Part shown: positions 34,548 through 44,203 of the stretch, in pieces
Numbering within the stretch: position 1 is the first letter of the stretch
Layout of the letters: each line of letters starts with the position of its first letter
NCBI GenBank assembly: GCA_038106445.1
Contig: JAYODU010000008.1
Location: 12,734 to 76,733 of the forward strand
DNA from: Pseudemcibacter sp038106445
GTDB lineage: Bacteria > Pseudomonadota > Alphaproteobacteria > Sphingomonadales > Emcibacteraceae
Direction of reading: 5' to 3'
DNA: 64,000 nucleotides
Translations under genes and position numbers: made by a program
The notes under the pieces: generated by a model
Database searches by the model: none
Seen by the model: the letters and a program-made list of their open reading frames with translations, nothing else
What the model was told of the DNA's origin: nothing

Positions 34548-35891
34548 ATGAAACATCTTTATAAATCGACTGCATTTGTTATTTCACTAATGTATGTCAC
34601 ACTTTCGGTTCCAAGCTATGCCGCCAAAACTGAAACATATAATCAGCTTAATCTGTTTGCTGATGTTTTCGAACGTATTCGTTCCAATTATGTAAAAGAT
34701 GTGGATGATGAAGAACTTATAGAAGCGGCAATAAACGGTATGCTTACTTCTCTTGATCCTCATTCGACTTATCTTAATTCAAAACGTTATGAAAGTATGC
34801 AGGTTCAGACCACTGGAGAATTTGGCGGGCTGGGAATTGAAGTGACAATGGATAAAGGGGTAATTCTTGTCGTATCCCCAATGGATGATACACCCGCTTC
34901 ACGGGCTGGTGTACAGGCTGGAGACTATATCACCCGCATCGATGATGAACAGATTAGTGGCTTAACCCTTAACGAAGCAGTCGATAAAATGCGGGGTAAG
35001 GTTGGAACCGATATTGATATAACAATTATTCGTAAAGGTGAGCCTGCCGCGATCGAAATGACACTAACCCGTGCTATTATTGAGGTAAAATCTGTCAGTT
35101 ACCATATAGAGGATGAAATAGGATATGTTCGGATTTCATCTTTTACAGACAAAACGACAAGTGGTCTGCGTGACGCACTGGATGAAATAAAAGAAGAATT
35201 AGGGGATAATCTGCAAGGGATTGTTCTTGATCTTCGTAATAATCCTGGTGGCCTGCTAAATCAGGCTGTTGATGTTTCCGATACTTTTCTTGATCGTGGT
35301 GAGATCGTTTCAACAAGAACCAGAAATGATCGCAATATTCAGCGCTATAATGCACGCAGTGGTGATAGCATAGAAAGCAAATCGCTTGTCGTGCTTATCA
35401 ATGGAGGATCCGCTTCAGCATCTGAAATCGTTGCCGGGGCACTACAGGATCATGAACGCGCTGTTGTTGTAGGGACACAGTCTTTTGGTAAAGGATCGGT
35501 GCAGACAGTCATACCTCTTTCAACTGATGGAGCCATGAGCCTGACCACTGCTTATTATTTCACACCATCCGGTAATTCAATTCAGGGTGAAGGAATTATC
35601 CCTGATGTTGTTGTTGAACAGCTTCGGCTTAATGAAATTGAAGCGGTGCAAGATCAGCGGACAGAAGCAAGCCTGCGTGGCAGCCTTGCAAATCCTAACG
35701 CTACAGAAGAAGAGGCCGCCGAGCAGGAAGCCCTTGATAAAGCTATTGAGGTGTCAAGTGCCAGCGATGATGCAGAAGGATCAGACGAGGGAGATAAGCA
35801 AAAGCACCGCATGACTACTGCACAGGATGATTATCAGCTTAATTTTGCACTTAACCTTATTCGTGGTATGTCAATCGCCCGAAACAACTGA
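34548..35891 (+). CDS. ctpA: C-terminal processing peptidase, S41 family (CtpA)
   Basis: Periplasmic tail-specific serine protease. A signal peptide (residues 1-25, ending SYAA) is followed by the N-terminal S41 segment (DPHSTYLNSKRYE), a PDZ domain (GLGIEVTMDKGVILVVSPMD through TRIDDEQISGLTLNEAVDKM) and the catalytic domain, with the Ser in VLINGGSASASEIVAGAL (about residue 286) and the Lys in GTQSFGKGSVQTVIPL (about residue 313). A charged, low-complexity tail ends it. 447 residues. It follows envC by 17 bases, and its stop shares a base with the next ATG; this envC-ctpA pairing is common. Confidence 0.94.
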   Translation: MKHLYKSTAFVISLMYVTLSVPSYAAKTETYNQLNLFADVFERIRSNYVKDVDDEELIEAAINGMLTSLDPHSTYLNSKRYESMQVQTTGEFGGLGIEVTMDKGVILVVSPMDDTPASRAGVQAGDYITRIDDEQISGLTLNEAVDKMRGKVGTDIDITIIRKGEPAAIEMTLTRAIIEVKSVSYHIEDEIGYVRISSFTDKTTSGLRDALDEIKEELGDNLQGIVLDLRNNPGGLLNQAVDVSDTFLDRGEIVSTRTRNDRNIQRYNARSGDSIESKSLVVLINGGSASASEIVAGALQDHERAVVVGTQSFGKGSVQTVIPLSTDGAMSLTTAYYFTPSGNSIQGEGIIPDVVVEQLRLNEIEAVQDQRTEASLRGSLANPNATEEEAAEQEALDKAIEVSSASDDAEGSDEGDKQKHRMTTAQDDYQLNFALNLIRGMSIARNN

Positions 35892-37060
35892 TGGCTGATG
35901 AACCGGAATTAAAAACTGCGACAAGACAGCGTTCCATAAGCCCATTGATGGCGGCTTGGGCCATCGTGATATTGCTTTTGGTTATAACGGTAGCTTGGAT
36001 CACATTTTCTGAAGAACCTGTAACAACAGCAGACCCGACATCTGCTGCTGATCAGGATGTTTCATCTGGTGATATGCCTACGACAAGTGCTGCATTGGAT
36101 ATTCGTGAAGAACCGGAACAACCGGTCAGTGATGAAAATCAACCTGCTGGTATTAATAATAATAATTTTTCAGATAACCCTGAAACCATATCTACTATTC
36201 CAGAACAAATTAATACACAACCGGCTGGTTCCTTAAGCAGTACACAAACACCATTAAAACCTGCACCAAATCAGAACTTGCTTGTTAGGGGGGAGAATGG
36301 CTTTAAACCGGCATTGGGTCCTGACGGGCTTATCGCATGGCAAGAGTATGCGCGCCCTTATACCAGGGATGACAATAATATTCCCAAAATAGCCCTTATG
36401 GTTACAGATATTGGCTTAAACTCAAGAAGCAGCAATACGGCAATTGATAATTTGCCAGGACAGGTTGATCTTGCTTATTCCCCTTATGGCCGCAATTTAC
36501 AGGACTGGATGGACAGGGGACGGGCAAAAGGACATGAAGGATTTCTCATGATCCCGACTGAACCTGTCAATTATCCGGCAAACGACCCAGGACCCCATAC
36601 ACTGATCACGGATTTAAACCCTCGCGATAATTTACTCAGGCTGGATTGGGTTCTTTCACAGGTAGCCGGTTATGTGGGGGTCATTAATCACATGGGGTCA
36701 AAATTCACGACTTCGGAAGAGGCACTAACGCCTATATTATCTGATTTGCAAAGTCGCGGTTTGATGTTGGTTGATGCACGTTCGTCGCGCTATAGTATCG
36801 CTGCACGTATTGCACGCACCCTGAATATGCCGCGCGCAATAAATGACAGATATATTGATAATGTAATAACAGCCGCCGAAATTCAAAGCCAGCTAAGGGA
36901 GTTGGAAATTACGGCAAATACATTTGGCGTCGCTCTTGGGCTGGCGCGCGCTACACCCCTAACAATTGACCAGATTGCCCTTTGGGCCGAAACTTTAAGC
37001 AATAAGGGAATAGAGTTGGTTCCTGTAACCGCAATCGCTAACAGGCAGCCTATAAGATAA
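35891..37060 (+). CDS. Divergent polysaccharide deacetylase family protein
   Basis: Membrane-anchored protein (transmembrane segment about residues 18-38, AAWAIVILLLVITVAWITF) with a Pro/Thr/Gln-rich linker to about residue 135 and a C-terminal domain of the divergent polysaccharide deacetylase family (Polysacc_deac_2, YibQ-like): IALMVTDIGLNSRSSNTAI, VDLAYSPYGRNLQDW, EGFLMIPTEPVNYPANDPGP and VGVINHMGSKFTTS. A role in peptidoglycan or glycan editing fits the envC-ctpA context but is unproven. 389 residues. Both ends overlap neighbours by one base. Confidence 0.88.
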   Translation: MADEPELKTATRQRSISPLMAAWAIVILLLVITVAWITFSEEPVTTADPTSAADQDVSSGDMPTTSAALDIREEPEQPVSDENQPAGINNNNFSDNPETISTIPEQINTQPAGSLSSTQTPLKPAPNQNLLVRGENGFKPALGPDGLIAWQEYARPYTRDDNNIPKIALMVTDIGLNSRSSNTAIDNLPGQVDLAYSPYGRNLQDWMDRGRAKGHEGFLMIPTEPVNYPANDPGPHTLITDLNPRDNLLRLDWVLSQVAGYVGVINHMGSKFTTSEEALTPILSDLQSRGLMLVDARSSRYSIAARIARTLNMPRAINDRYIDNVITAAEIQSQLRELEITANTFGVALGLARATPLTIDQIALWAETLSNKGIELVPVTAIANRQPIR

Positions 37061-37539
37061 TGAAGAGCAAAAACAATCGATTACCATATAGGCCTTGTGC
37101 CGGGATTATGTTGCTAAATGAACAGAACAAGGTTTTTGTTGCAAAAAGAATTGATACAGCTGTTGAAGCCTGGCAAATGCCTCAGGGCGGCATTGATAGG
37201 GACGAAGATCCAAAACTGGCTGCATTTCGTGAACTGGAAGAAGAAACTGGTATAACAAATGTGACAATACTTGCTGAATATGATGGGTGGTTATCCTATG
37301 ATTTGCCGGATACATTATATGGAAAAGTTTGGAAAGGAAGATACGGCGGGCAGACAATGCGATGGTTTGTCATGCGGTTTCACGGTAAGGATGAAGATAT
37401 AAATATTGAAACTAAACATCCGGAATTTTCAACCTGGCGCTGGGCCCATATGCACGAACTTGAAGATATAATCATACCTTTCAAGAAAGACATTTATAGA
37501 AAATTGGTTCAGGAATTTTCTTATCTTACAGAGCAATGA
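37060..37539 (+). CDS. rppH: RNA pyrophosphohydrolase RppH
   Basis: Removes pyrophosphate from mRNA 5' ends and so starts decay. The Nudix box reads GGIDRDEDPKLAAFRELEEE followed by TGI (about residues 42-64). PYRPCAGIMLLNEQNKVFVA, AWQMPQ and WFVMRFHGKDEDINI are typical of the family. 159 residues. The ATG overlaps the previous stop as TAATG. It precedes two membrane genes with no gap. Confidence 0.93.
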   Translation: MKSKNNRLPYRPCAGIMLLNEQNKVFVAKRIDTAVEAWQMPQGGIDRDEDPKLAAFRELEEETGITNVTILAEYDGWLSYDLPDTLYGKVWKGRYGGQTMRWFVMRFHGKDEDINIETKHPEFSTWRWAHMHELEDIIIPFKKDIYRKLVQEFSYLTEQ

Positions 37540-38358
37540 ATGATGATTGAAAAAAATAAATCGCTACCGGTTTTTGATATTCTGCACTTATCATTCACTA
37601 ATCTTCTTACAAAAATAAAATATATTTTTCTGGCCTCTTACGGAACCGCTTTTTCAATCTACATGATTGTTATGATACTTCCCAGCCCAGTTAATATGAC
37701 CAGCGAGGCAAGTTTGCTAATTCGGATTTCCTATGACGTTATATTTTTATCGCTATTATTAATAATCAGTACTTTGTTGTACCGCCTTCTTTCATTTGAT
37801 ATTTGTAATATCCGAAATCTGGTTCCCAAAAAACCCGGAACAACAATAGTAAAAATGTTTCTGTATTTAATCGCTTTAGCGTTTCTTTTATTCGTAGCGA
37901 CACTTGCTGTATCGCTTTTCTTTTTGCTTGTTGCTGCAATCGTGAACAATGTTACTGAAACATCAGCATTAAATGAAACAAACCTGCCCCCCGTTGTATA
38001 CTTTTCTATGATGATAGCTATTCTGTTGATCATAATGCGGTTGCAACCGACATTTATAAGCATCGCTACAGAACGAACATTAATAGAAATGAAATCTTCA
38101 TATTATTATACGAGAGATAATTTCAAAGAATTGATCCTGATCGGATTATTCAGTTTCGCACCGGCGATGTTGCCTGTCCTTATTGTATATTATGCCATTG
38201 AAAGCAGCACCGGAGTAGCAATTACGAATGCATTTTTAACTTTTCTTATGTTCCCATTATTTTTATTACCCTACCTGTCGCTCTTAAGTGCCGGTATAGA
38301 AGTTGATAAATTTCTTGTGCAGGAACAGGCTTCAAACAAGATGGAGCCTAAATTATAA
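37540..38358 (+). CDS. Multi-pass membrane protein of unknown function (first of a pair)
   Basis: 272 residues with about six hydrophobic segments (near residues 27-49, 61-86, 103-132, 150-168, 198-224 and 229-252). No family was recognised. The ATG directly follows the rppH stop and the last base of its TAA is the first base of the next gene, so the pair is coupled. The segment RLQPTFISIATERTLIEMKS followed by a TRDNFKELI helix resembles the corresponding part of the next protein, suggesting distant paralogues. It ends in a short polar tail. Confidence 0.7.
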   Translation: MMIEKNKSLPVFDILHLSFTNLLTKIKYIFLASYGTAFSIYMIVMILPSPVNMTSEASLLIRISYDVIFLSLLLIISTLLYRLLSFDICNIRNLVPKKPGTTIVKMFLYLIALAFLLFVATLAVSLFFLLVAAIVNNVTETSALNETNLPPVVYFSMMIAILLIIMRLQPTFISIATERTLIEMKSSYYYTRDNFKELILIGLFSFAPAMLPVLIVYYAIESSTGVAITNAFLTFLMFPLFLLPYLSLLSAGIEVDKFLVQEQASNKMEPKL

Positions 38359-39224
38359 TGAAAAAAGAATGTAAGACTCTAAATATTAAAACCAGTTTGA
38401 CAGATACTTATAAGTGTTTGTGGCATTATAAATGGAACCATCTGTTTATATCATTGGTAGCTTTTTTGCCATTCGTCACCTTTGGGCTGCTGGGCTTGTT
38501 TGGTCCGTTCTTTATGCCGCGCCTGTCCCATGAACTGGTACCGGAAGGCTATAATCTTTCTTTCATGCTTTATATACTCAGTACATATGTTTGGGGTATT
38601 CCCTGTTTTATTTTATGGCATCGCTTATATCTGCTTGGTCCGGAACATCTGTTACGTAAGAGAATATGGCCTATTCTCACCAGAAGTTTTGTAATGATCT
38701 CCAAAGTGCTGTTTTTAGTCGGGATTTGTTCCCTGCTGGCGATTGTCTCAATCAGCATACTGGCATTTCTGGTAAATTACTTCGGATTAAACGACAGTAT
38801 TTCTGATTTCTTTGCCCTTACTGACACTGAGTTTATGCGGTATTCAATTATCTTAAGCATAACACTGATCATAACATATCTCGTATTCCTCAGATTTAGT
38901 CTGGCAATCAGCGCCCGGACAATCGGCAAACGGATCGGACTTTTAACATCCTGGAAATTAACGGAAAAAAATACAATGCGAATGTTAATAAGTTTTATCG
39001 CAACCAACCTTCCGGTAATTGGCGCTACCATCGGAATTATATATATCTACCAGAAATTATTAGGAACAAATTTGTTTTATTCGGGTGAAATATTAACGCC
39101 CTTTTCATATCTGCATATACTGATCCTGGCACCAATCATTACTTTACCCCTTTCCGCCCTCAGTTCTCAATGTGCAGCCTTTTATCGCCACTGTGGCGGC
39201 GAAGAATGTAATCAGGACAAATAA
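38358..39224 (+). CDS. Multi-pass membrane protein of unknown function (second of a pair)
   Basis: 288 residues with about six hydrophobic segments, the first near residues 31-52 (ISLVAFLPFVTFGLLGLFGP). A central stretch RFSLAISARTIGKRIGLLTS followed by WKLTEKN sits between transmembrane segments exactly as the ERT-type stretch does in the preceding protein. The C-terminus is Cys/His-containing (SSQCAAFYRHCGGEEC). No function can be assigned. It is the last gene of the block begun by obgE and ends inside the bidirectional-looking terminator shared with atpC. Confidence 0.7.
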   Translation: MKKECKTLNIKTSLTDTYKCLWHYKWNHLFISLVAFLPFVTFGLLGLFGPFFMPRLSHELVPEGYNLSFMLYILSTYVWGIPCFILWHRLYLLGPEHLLRKRIWPILTRSFVMISKVLFLVGICSLLAIVSISILAFLVNYFGLNDSISDFFALTDTEFMRYSIILSITLIITYLVFLRFSLAISARTIGKRIGLLTSWKLTEKNTMRMLISFIATNLPVIGATIGIIYIYQKLLGTNLFYSGEILTPFSYLHILILAPIITLPLSALSSQCAAFYRHCGGEECNQDK

Positions 39225-39253
39225 AAACCCCGCCATGGTAATCATAACGGGGT
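39223..39253 (-). terminator. Terminator between the atp operon and the convergent membrane genes
   Basis: ACCCCG (39227-39232) pairs with CGGGGT (39248-39253), with ATG/CAT pairing possible inside. Read on the minus strand it runs into TTTTTAT (from 39227 downward), so it mainly serves atpC; on the plus strand it lies directly on the end of the membrane-protein gene. Confidence 0.75.
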
Positions 39254-39282
39254 AGTAAGAATTCATTATTTTTAAAATTAAA

Positions 39283-39693
39283 TTATGCGGCTTCGCGGTT
39301 CAGCACTTCCAGTACGGCGACAATTACATCCCGCGCCTTTTCTGCGCGTGCACGGGTTTCATCATCCTTCGCATCCTGAATATCTTCCACCAGATTTTTA
39401 AGCTCGGCTTCATATGCCGCACGGTCCACATCCTTTAAAGCTGTTGCCTGTTCCGCCAGAATGGTTAGGCCTTCTGAATTTACTTCTGCAAAACCACCCA
39501 CAACCAGTAATTTTTCCTGATAACTGTCATTATGAACTTCTATAATGGCTGTACGAAGTGTTGATACAACAGGCGCATGCATCGGTAATACACCAAAATC
39601 ACCTTCTGTACCCGGCACAACTACCATGTCAACATCCGCTGACTTAAGCAGTTTTTCCGGTGAAACAAGTTCAAAATGTAACTTATCGGCCAT
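39283..39693 (-). CDS. atpC: F1 ATP synthase, epsilon subunit
   Basis: Central-stalk subunit that couples F1 to the c-ring and can inhibit hydrolysis. The N-terminal beta sandwich shows LHFELVSPEKLLKSADVDMV, VVPGTEGDFGVLPMHAPVVS and LVVGGFAEVNSEGLTILAEQ; the C-terminal helices follow from about residue 90 (KDVDRAAYEAELKNLVEDI). 136 residues. It is the last gene of atpHAGDC, 20 bases after atpD. Confidence 0.96.
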   Translation of the reverse strand: MADKLHFELVSPEKLLKSADVDMVVVPGTEGDFGVLPMHAPVVSTLRTAIIEVHNDSYQEKLLVVGGFAEVNSEGLTILAEQATALKDVDRAAYEAELKNLVEDIQDAKDDETRARAEKARDVIVAVLEVLNREAA

Positions 39694-39713
39694 GACCGCT
39701 TAGTACCTTTCGC

Positions 39714-41138
39714 TTATGCTGCCGCAGCAGCCATTTTCTTCGCTTTTTCAATAACTTCATCAATGCCGCCAACCATCAGGAAGGCTGCTTCCGGAAGATC
39801 ATCATGATCACCGGCAATGATTTCCTTAAAGCTGCGGATTGTATCTTCAAGCTGCACAAACTTACCAGGCATGTTTGTGAACACCTCCGCCACATGGAAT
39901 GGCTGTGACATGAAGCGCTCAACCTTACGGGCGCGTGATACAACAAGTTTGTCATCTTCTGAAAGTTCATCCATCCCAAGGATCGCAATGATATCCTGCA
40001 GAGATTTATATTTTTGTAGAATTTCCTGAACCTGACGGGCCACGTTATAGTGCTCATCACCAACAACTTCTGCTGTCAGAATACGTGATGTGGAATCAAG
40101 CGGATCCACTGCAGGATAAATACCTTTTTCCGAAATTGCACGGTTAAGAACGGTTGTTGCGTCCAAGTGAGCAAACGACGCAGCAGGCGCAGGGTCTGTA
40201 AGGTCGTCCGCTGGCACATAAATCGCCTGCACAGATGTAATTGACCCTTTGTTTGTTGAAGTAATACGTTCCTGAAGTGTACCCATGTCAGTTGCAAGTG
40301 TAGGCTGGTAGCCCACCGCTGACGGGATACGGCCAAGAAGCGCTGACACTTCAGCACCGGCCTGCGTGAAACGGAAAATATTATCCACAAAGAAAAGCAC
40401 GTCCTGATTTTCCACATCACGGAAATATTCCGCAACAGTAAGACCCGAAAGCGCCACACGGGCACGTGCCCCAGGAGGCTCATTCATCTGACCATACACA
40501 AGAGCCACTTTTGATTGATCGCCTTCAAGGTCAATAACCCTACTTTCGATCATTTCATGATAAAGGTCGTTACCTTCACGGGTACGTTCACCCACACCGG
40601 CAAATACGGAATAACCGCCGTGGCCTTTCGCGATATTATTAATCAGTTCCATGATGAGAACTGTTTTACCAACACCGGCACCACCAAACAGGCCAATTTT
40701 ACCACCCTTCGCGTATGGTGCAAGAAGGTCCACAACCTTAATACCGGTTACCAAAATTTCTGATTCTGTTGACTGATCTTCAAAAACAGGAGCTTCAGCG
40801 TGAATTGGTGCAGTTTCTGTGTGGCCAATCGGACCACGTTCATCAATCGGCTCACCAATTACATTCATAATACGGCCAAGTGTTTTTGGGCCAACCGGCA
40901 TTTCAATTTGAGAACCGGTATCCTTTACGTCCATACCACGAACAAGGCCATCTGTGCTGTCCATTGCAATGGTACGAACAGTATTTTCACCAAGATGCTG
41001 CGCAACCTCAAGCACAAGACGGTTGCCGTTATTATCAAGCTCAAGCGCTGATAGGATCGGTGGCAGATCGCCTTCGAATTTAACATCAACAACAGCACCA
41101 ATAACCTGCGCAATGTGACCTTTATTTTCTGTAGCCAT
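39714..41138 (-). CDS. atpD: F1 ATP synthase, beta subunit
   Basis: Catalytic subunit. Walker A is GLFGGAGVGKTVLIMEL (about residue 151), VFAGVGERTREGNDLYHEM holds the catalytic Glu, Walker B is VLFFVDNIFRFTQAG, and ALLGRIPSAVGYQPTLATDM is the family signature. The DELSEDD-type loop appears as LGMDELSEDDKLVVSRARK near the C-terminus. 474 residues. There is a 42-base gap after atpG with a ribosome site (CAGGAG). Confidence 0.98.
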   Translation of the reverse strand: MATENKGHIAQVIGAVVDVKFEGDLPPILSALELDNNGNRLVLEVAQHLGENTVRTIAMDSTDGLVRGMDVKDTGSQIEMPVGPKTLGRIMNVIGEPIDERGPIGHTETAPIHAEAPVFEDQSTESEILVTGIKVVDLLAPYAKGGKIGLFGGAGVGKTVLIMELINNIAKGHGGYSVFAGVGERTREGNDLYHEMIESRVIDLEGDQSKVALVYGQMNEPPGARARVALSGLTVAEYFRDVENQDVLFFVDNIFRFTQAGAEVSALLGRIPSAVGYQPTLATDMGTLQERITSTNKGSITSVQAIYVPADDLTDPAPAASFAHLDATTVLNRAISEKGIYPAVDPLDSTSRILTAEVVGDEHYNVARQVQEILQKYKSLQDIIAILGMDELSEDDKLVVSRARKVERFMSQPFHVAEVFTNMPGKFVQLEDTIRSFKEIIAGDHDDLPEAAFLMVGGIDEVIEKAKKMAAAAA

Positions 41139-41180
41139 TTTATTTATAACTCCTGGGGCTGATGCCCGCTTTGCCTTCTA

Positions 41181-42059
41181 TTAAAGCGCTTCCGCGCCCG
41201 AAATAATTTCTATCAGTTCATTTGTAATTACAGCCTGACGCGTACGGTTATAAGTCGTGCGCAGACTATCTATCATTTCACCAGCATTACGGGTTGCATT
41301 ATCCATCGCTGTCATTCGCGATCCCTGCTCACTGGCTGCGTTTTCAAGTAACGCGCGGAAAAGCTGCACACCCACATTACGGGGAAGCAGATCTTCCAGA
41401 ATTTCATTCTCATCCGGCTCATACTCGTATGCTGCGCCACCAAGATCTGTATTATTCTCTTTACTAATTGATGCAGGAATAAGCTGAAGTGGTGTTACTT
41501 CTTGAGTAAGAACATTGACAAATTTTGCAAAAAACAGCGTACAGACGTCAAAATCGCCAGCTTCATACATTTCAATAAAGCGTGCCGCAATCGGTGCTGC
41601 ATCCGAAAATGCAACGTTTCTGACGTGGCTCATATCAAAATGCTGAATGATACGTTTAGAATATTCGCGTTTAAGAACCGCGGCACCTTTTTTCCCGATC
41701 GTTATAATCTGTACATCCTTACCTTCGGCGATTAGGGCCTCAATTTTTGCCTTGGCTGCTTTTACTATATTACTGTTAAACCCACCACAAAGACCACGCT
41801 CAGATGTTGCAACAACAACCAATTGCTTTTGATTGCTGCCGGTTCCGGCAAGCAGCCTTGGACCACCTTCCTGACCTTTCATACTTGAGGCAAGAGAAGA
41901 AAGAACCTTTTCCATACGTTCCGCATAAGGGCGCGCTGCTTCGGCGGCATCCTGTGCTTTTCTAAGCTTTGATGCAGAAACCATTTGCATAGCCTTGGTA
42001 ATCTTTTTCGTTGATTCAACGCTTGATATCCGGTTTCTGAGATCTTTGAGGTTAGCCAT
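41181..42059 (-). CDS. atpG: F1 ATP synthase, gamma subunit
   Basis: Rotating central shaft. The N-terminal helix MANLKDLRNRISSVESTKKI with TKAMQMVSASKLRKAQ and the C-terminal helix MTAMDNATRNAGEMIDSL then NRTRQAVITNELIEII form the coiled coil inside the alpha3-beta3 ring; ATSERGLCGGFNSNIVK is the conserved start of the Rossmann-like part. 292 residues, normal. Confidence 0.97.
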   Translation of the reverse strand: MANLKDLRNRISSVESTKKITKAMQMVSASKLRKAQDAAEAARPYAERMEKVLSSLASSMKGQEGGPRLLAGTGSNQKQLVVVATSERGLCGGFNSNIVKAAKAKIEALIAEGKDVQIITIGKKGAAVLKREYSKRIIQHFDMSHVRNVAFSDAAPIAARFIEMYEAGDFDVCTLFFAKFVNVLTQEVTPLQLIPASISKENNTDLGGAAYEYEPDENEILEDLLPRNVGVQLFRALLENAASEQGSRMTAMDNATRNAGEMIDSLRTTYNRTRQAVITNELIEIISGAEAL

Positions 42060-42089
42060 ACGGACTTATCCTAAACTTTCCTGTTTGCG

Positions 42090-43619
42090 TTAAACGAAGT
42101 TACCTGCAAATTTGCCGATAATGTCTTTAAGTTTGTCCGTTGTTTCCGCGGAAACAGCACCTTCCTTCGTGATCGTATCAAGTACATCGCTGTGGTTTGC
42201 ATGCATTTCTGCAATAAGTGCTTCTTCAAAACGGTTCACATCACCTACCTTGATTTTGTCAAGGAAGCCGTTCACACCAGAGAAGATAGAAACAACCTGT
42301 TCCGCAACGGACATAGGTGAATACTGTGCCTGCTTCAGAAGCTCGGTCAGACGGGCACCACGGTTAAGAAGCTGCTGTGTTGCCGCATCAAGGTCAGAAC
42401 CGAACTGTGCAAACGCGGCCATTTCGCGGTACTGTGCAAGCTCAAGTTTAATGGTACCGGAAACCTGTTTCATCGCCTTAACCTGTGCGGATGATCCCAC
42501 CCGTGACACAGAAAGACCAACGTTAATCGCCGGACGGATACCCTGATAGAAAAGTTCAGTTTCAAGGAATATCTGACCATCGGTGATCGAAATCACGTTT
42601 GTCGGAATATAAGCTGACACATCACCGGCTTGTGTTTCAATAACCGGAAGCGCTGTAAGCGATCCGTTACCAGCCGCATCACCCATCTTCGCTGCACGTT
42701 CAAGCAGACGTGAATGAAGATAGAAAACGTCACCCGGATACGCTTCACGTCCTGGAGGACGACGAAGAAGTAGTGACATCTGACGGTAGGCAACAGCCTG
42801 CTTTGAAAGGTCGTCATGAACGATAACTGCGTGCATTCCGTTATCACGGAAAAATTCACCCATCGCTGTACCGGTATATGGTGCAAGGAACTGCATCGGT
42901 GCAGGCTCGGACGCCGTTGCCGCAACAACAATCGAATATTCCATCGCACCGCGATCTTCAAGTGTCTTTACAATCTGTGCAACAGTTGAACGTTTTTGAC
43001 CAACAGCGACATAAATACAATATAGTTTCTTGCTCTCATCATCGCCTTTATTAACATCTTTCTGGTTAAGGAAAGCATCAATAGCAACAGCCGTCTTACC
43101 TGTTTGGCGGTCACCGATAATCAGCTCGCGCTGGCCACGACCAACCGGAACAAGTGCATCAATCGCTTTAAGACCGGTCTGCACAGGTTCATGTACAGAT
43201 TTACGGGGGATAATACCGGGAGCTTTGACTTCCACACGGCCACGTTTTACATCCTTGATCGGGCCTTTGCCGTCAATAGGGTTACCCAGCGCATCAACAA
43301 CACGACCAAGCAAGCCTTTACCGACAGGCACATCCACAATAGAGCCAAGACGTTTAACAGTGTCGCCTTCTTTAATATCACGGTCAGAACCAAAGATCAC
43401 AACACCAACATTGTCAGCTTCAAGGTTCAACGCCATTCCACGGACATTACCAGGGAATTCAACCATTTCACCAGCCTGCACATTGTCCAGACCATATACA
43501 CGGGCAATACCGTCACCAACTGAAAGAACCTTACCAACTTCTGATACTTCTGCTTCGTCACCGAAATTAGCGATCTGTTCTTTCAAAATCTTGGAAATTT
43601 CCGCTGCACGGATGTCCAT
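42090..43619 (-). CDS. atpA: F1 ATP synthase, alpha subunit
   Basis: Nucleotide-binding, non-catalytic subunit. Walker A is LIIGDRQTGKTAVAIDAFLN (about residue 169); VGQKRSTVAQIVKTLEDRGA, VIVHDDLSKQAVAYRQMSLL and the signature PAINVGLSVSRVGSSAQ are present. 509 residues. Its ATG shares one base with the atpH stop. No F0 genes are nearby, as usual in alphaproteobacteria where F0 forms a separate operon. Confidence 0.98.
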   Translation of the reverse strand: MDIRAAEISKILKEQIANFGDEAEVSEVGKVLSVGDGIARVYGLDNVQAGEMVEFPGNVRGMALNLEADNVGVVIFGSDRDIKEGDTVKRLGSIVDVPVGKGLLGRVVDALGNPIDGKGPIKDVKRGRVEVKAPGIIPRKSVHEPVQTGLKAIDALVPVGRGQRELIIGDRQTGKTAVAIDAFLNQKDVNKGDDESKKLYCIYVAVGQKRSTVAQIVKTLEDRGAMEYSIVVAATASEPAPMQFLAPYTGTAMGEFFRDNGMHAVIVHDDLSKQAVAYRQMSLLLRRPPGREAYPGDVFYLHSRLLERAAKMGDAAGNGSLTALPVIETQAGDVSAYIPTNVISITDGQIFLETELFYQGIRPAINVGLSVSRVGSSAQVKAMKQVSGTIKLELAQYREMAAFAQFGSDLDAATQQLLNRGARLTELLKQAQYSPMSVAEQVVSIFSGVNGFLDKIKVGDVNRFEEALIAEMHANHSDVLDTITKEGAVSAETTDKLKDIIGKFAGNFV

Positions 43620-44203
43620 TATCCAACCTCTTTCATTGTTGCTTCAAGATTAGCAAGTTTAGTTTTAAGTGAGCTGTCAATCATGCGGGAACCAATGCGA
43701 ACAACCATACCGCCAAGCAGGTCTTTGTTCACTTCCGTTTCCACATTGACATCACTTCCAACCATTGATTTTAGCTTGGCGCTTAGAGCGTCAAGCTGAT
43801 TACTGTCAAGCTTATGAGCCGTTACAACAGATGCATTAACCTCCCCACGATGATGGGAAAGCATTCTGTTGAATTCACGTATAATATTACTCAGCTGATC
43901 AAGTCGGCGGTTATCTGTTACGACGCCGATGAAATTTTCAACTATCTTAGAAAAGCCTGCTGATTTCATCATTGCGCCCATCGCGGCCATTTGGTTCGCA
44001 CGTGATATAATAGGGCTAGTCGTCAGCGCTTTTAATTCGGCACTATCATTCAGTAGGGTACTTAAAGCATTTAACTCTTCTTCAACCGTATTCAGCACTT
44101 TGCTTTCTTCAGCGAGCTCAAACAATGCTACGGCATAACGGCCAGCAAGACCGGAGAGCGAAATATTCTCAGACGCAATATTTTCTGCTTTATCATATGA
44201 CAC
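43619..44203 (-). CDS. atpH: F1 ATP synthase, delta subunit
   Basis: Peripheral-stalk connector between the top of F1 and the b subunits. The N-terminal helical domain opens LSGLAGRYAVALFELAEESK; the C-terminal part holds VTAHKLDSNQLDALSAKLKS, VNVETEVNKDLLGGMVVRIG and SRMIDSSLKTKLANLEATM, the family signature. 194 residues. It is the first gene of the operon; the promoter must lie in the 383-base gap upstream. Confidence 0.96.
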   Translation of the reverse strand: MSYDKAENIASENISLSGLAGRYAVALFELAEESKVLNTVEEELNALSTLLNDSAELKALTTSPIISRANQMAAMGAMMKSAGFSKIVENFIGVVTDNRRLDQLSNIIREFNRMLSHHRGEVNASVVTAHKLDSNQLDALSAKLKSMVGSDVNVETEVNKDLLGGMVVRIGSRMIDSSLKTKLANLEATMKEVG

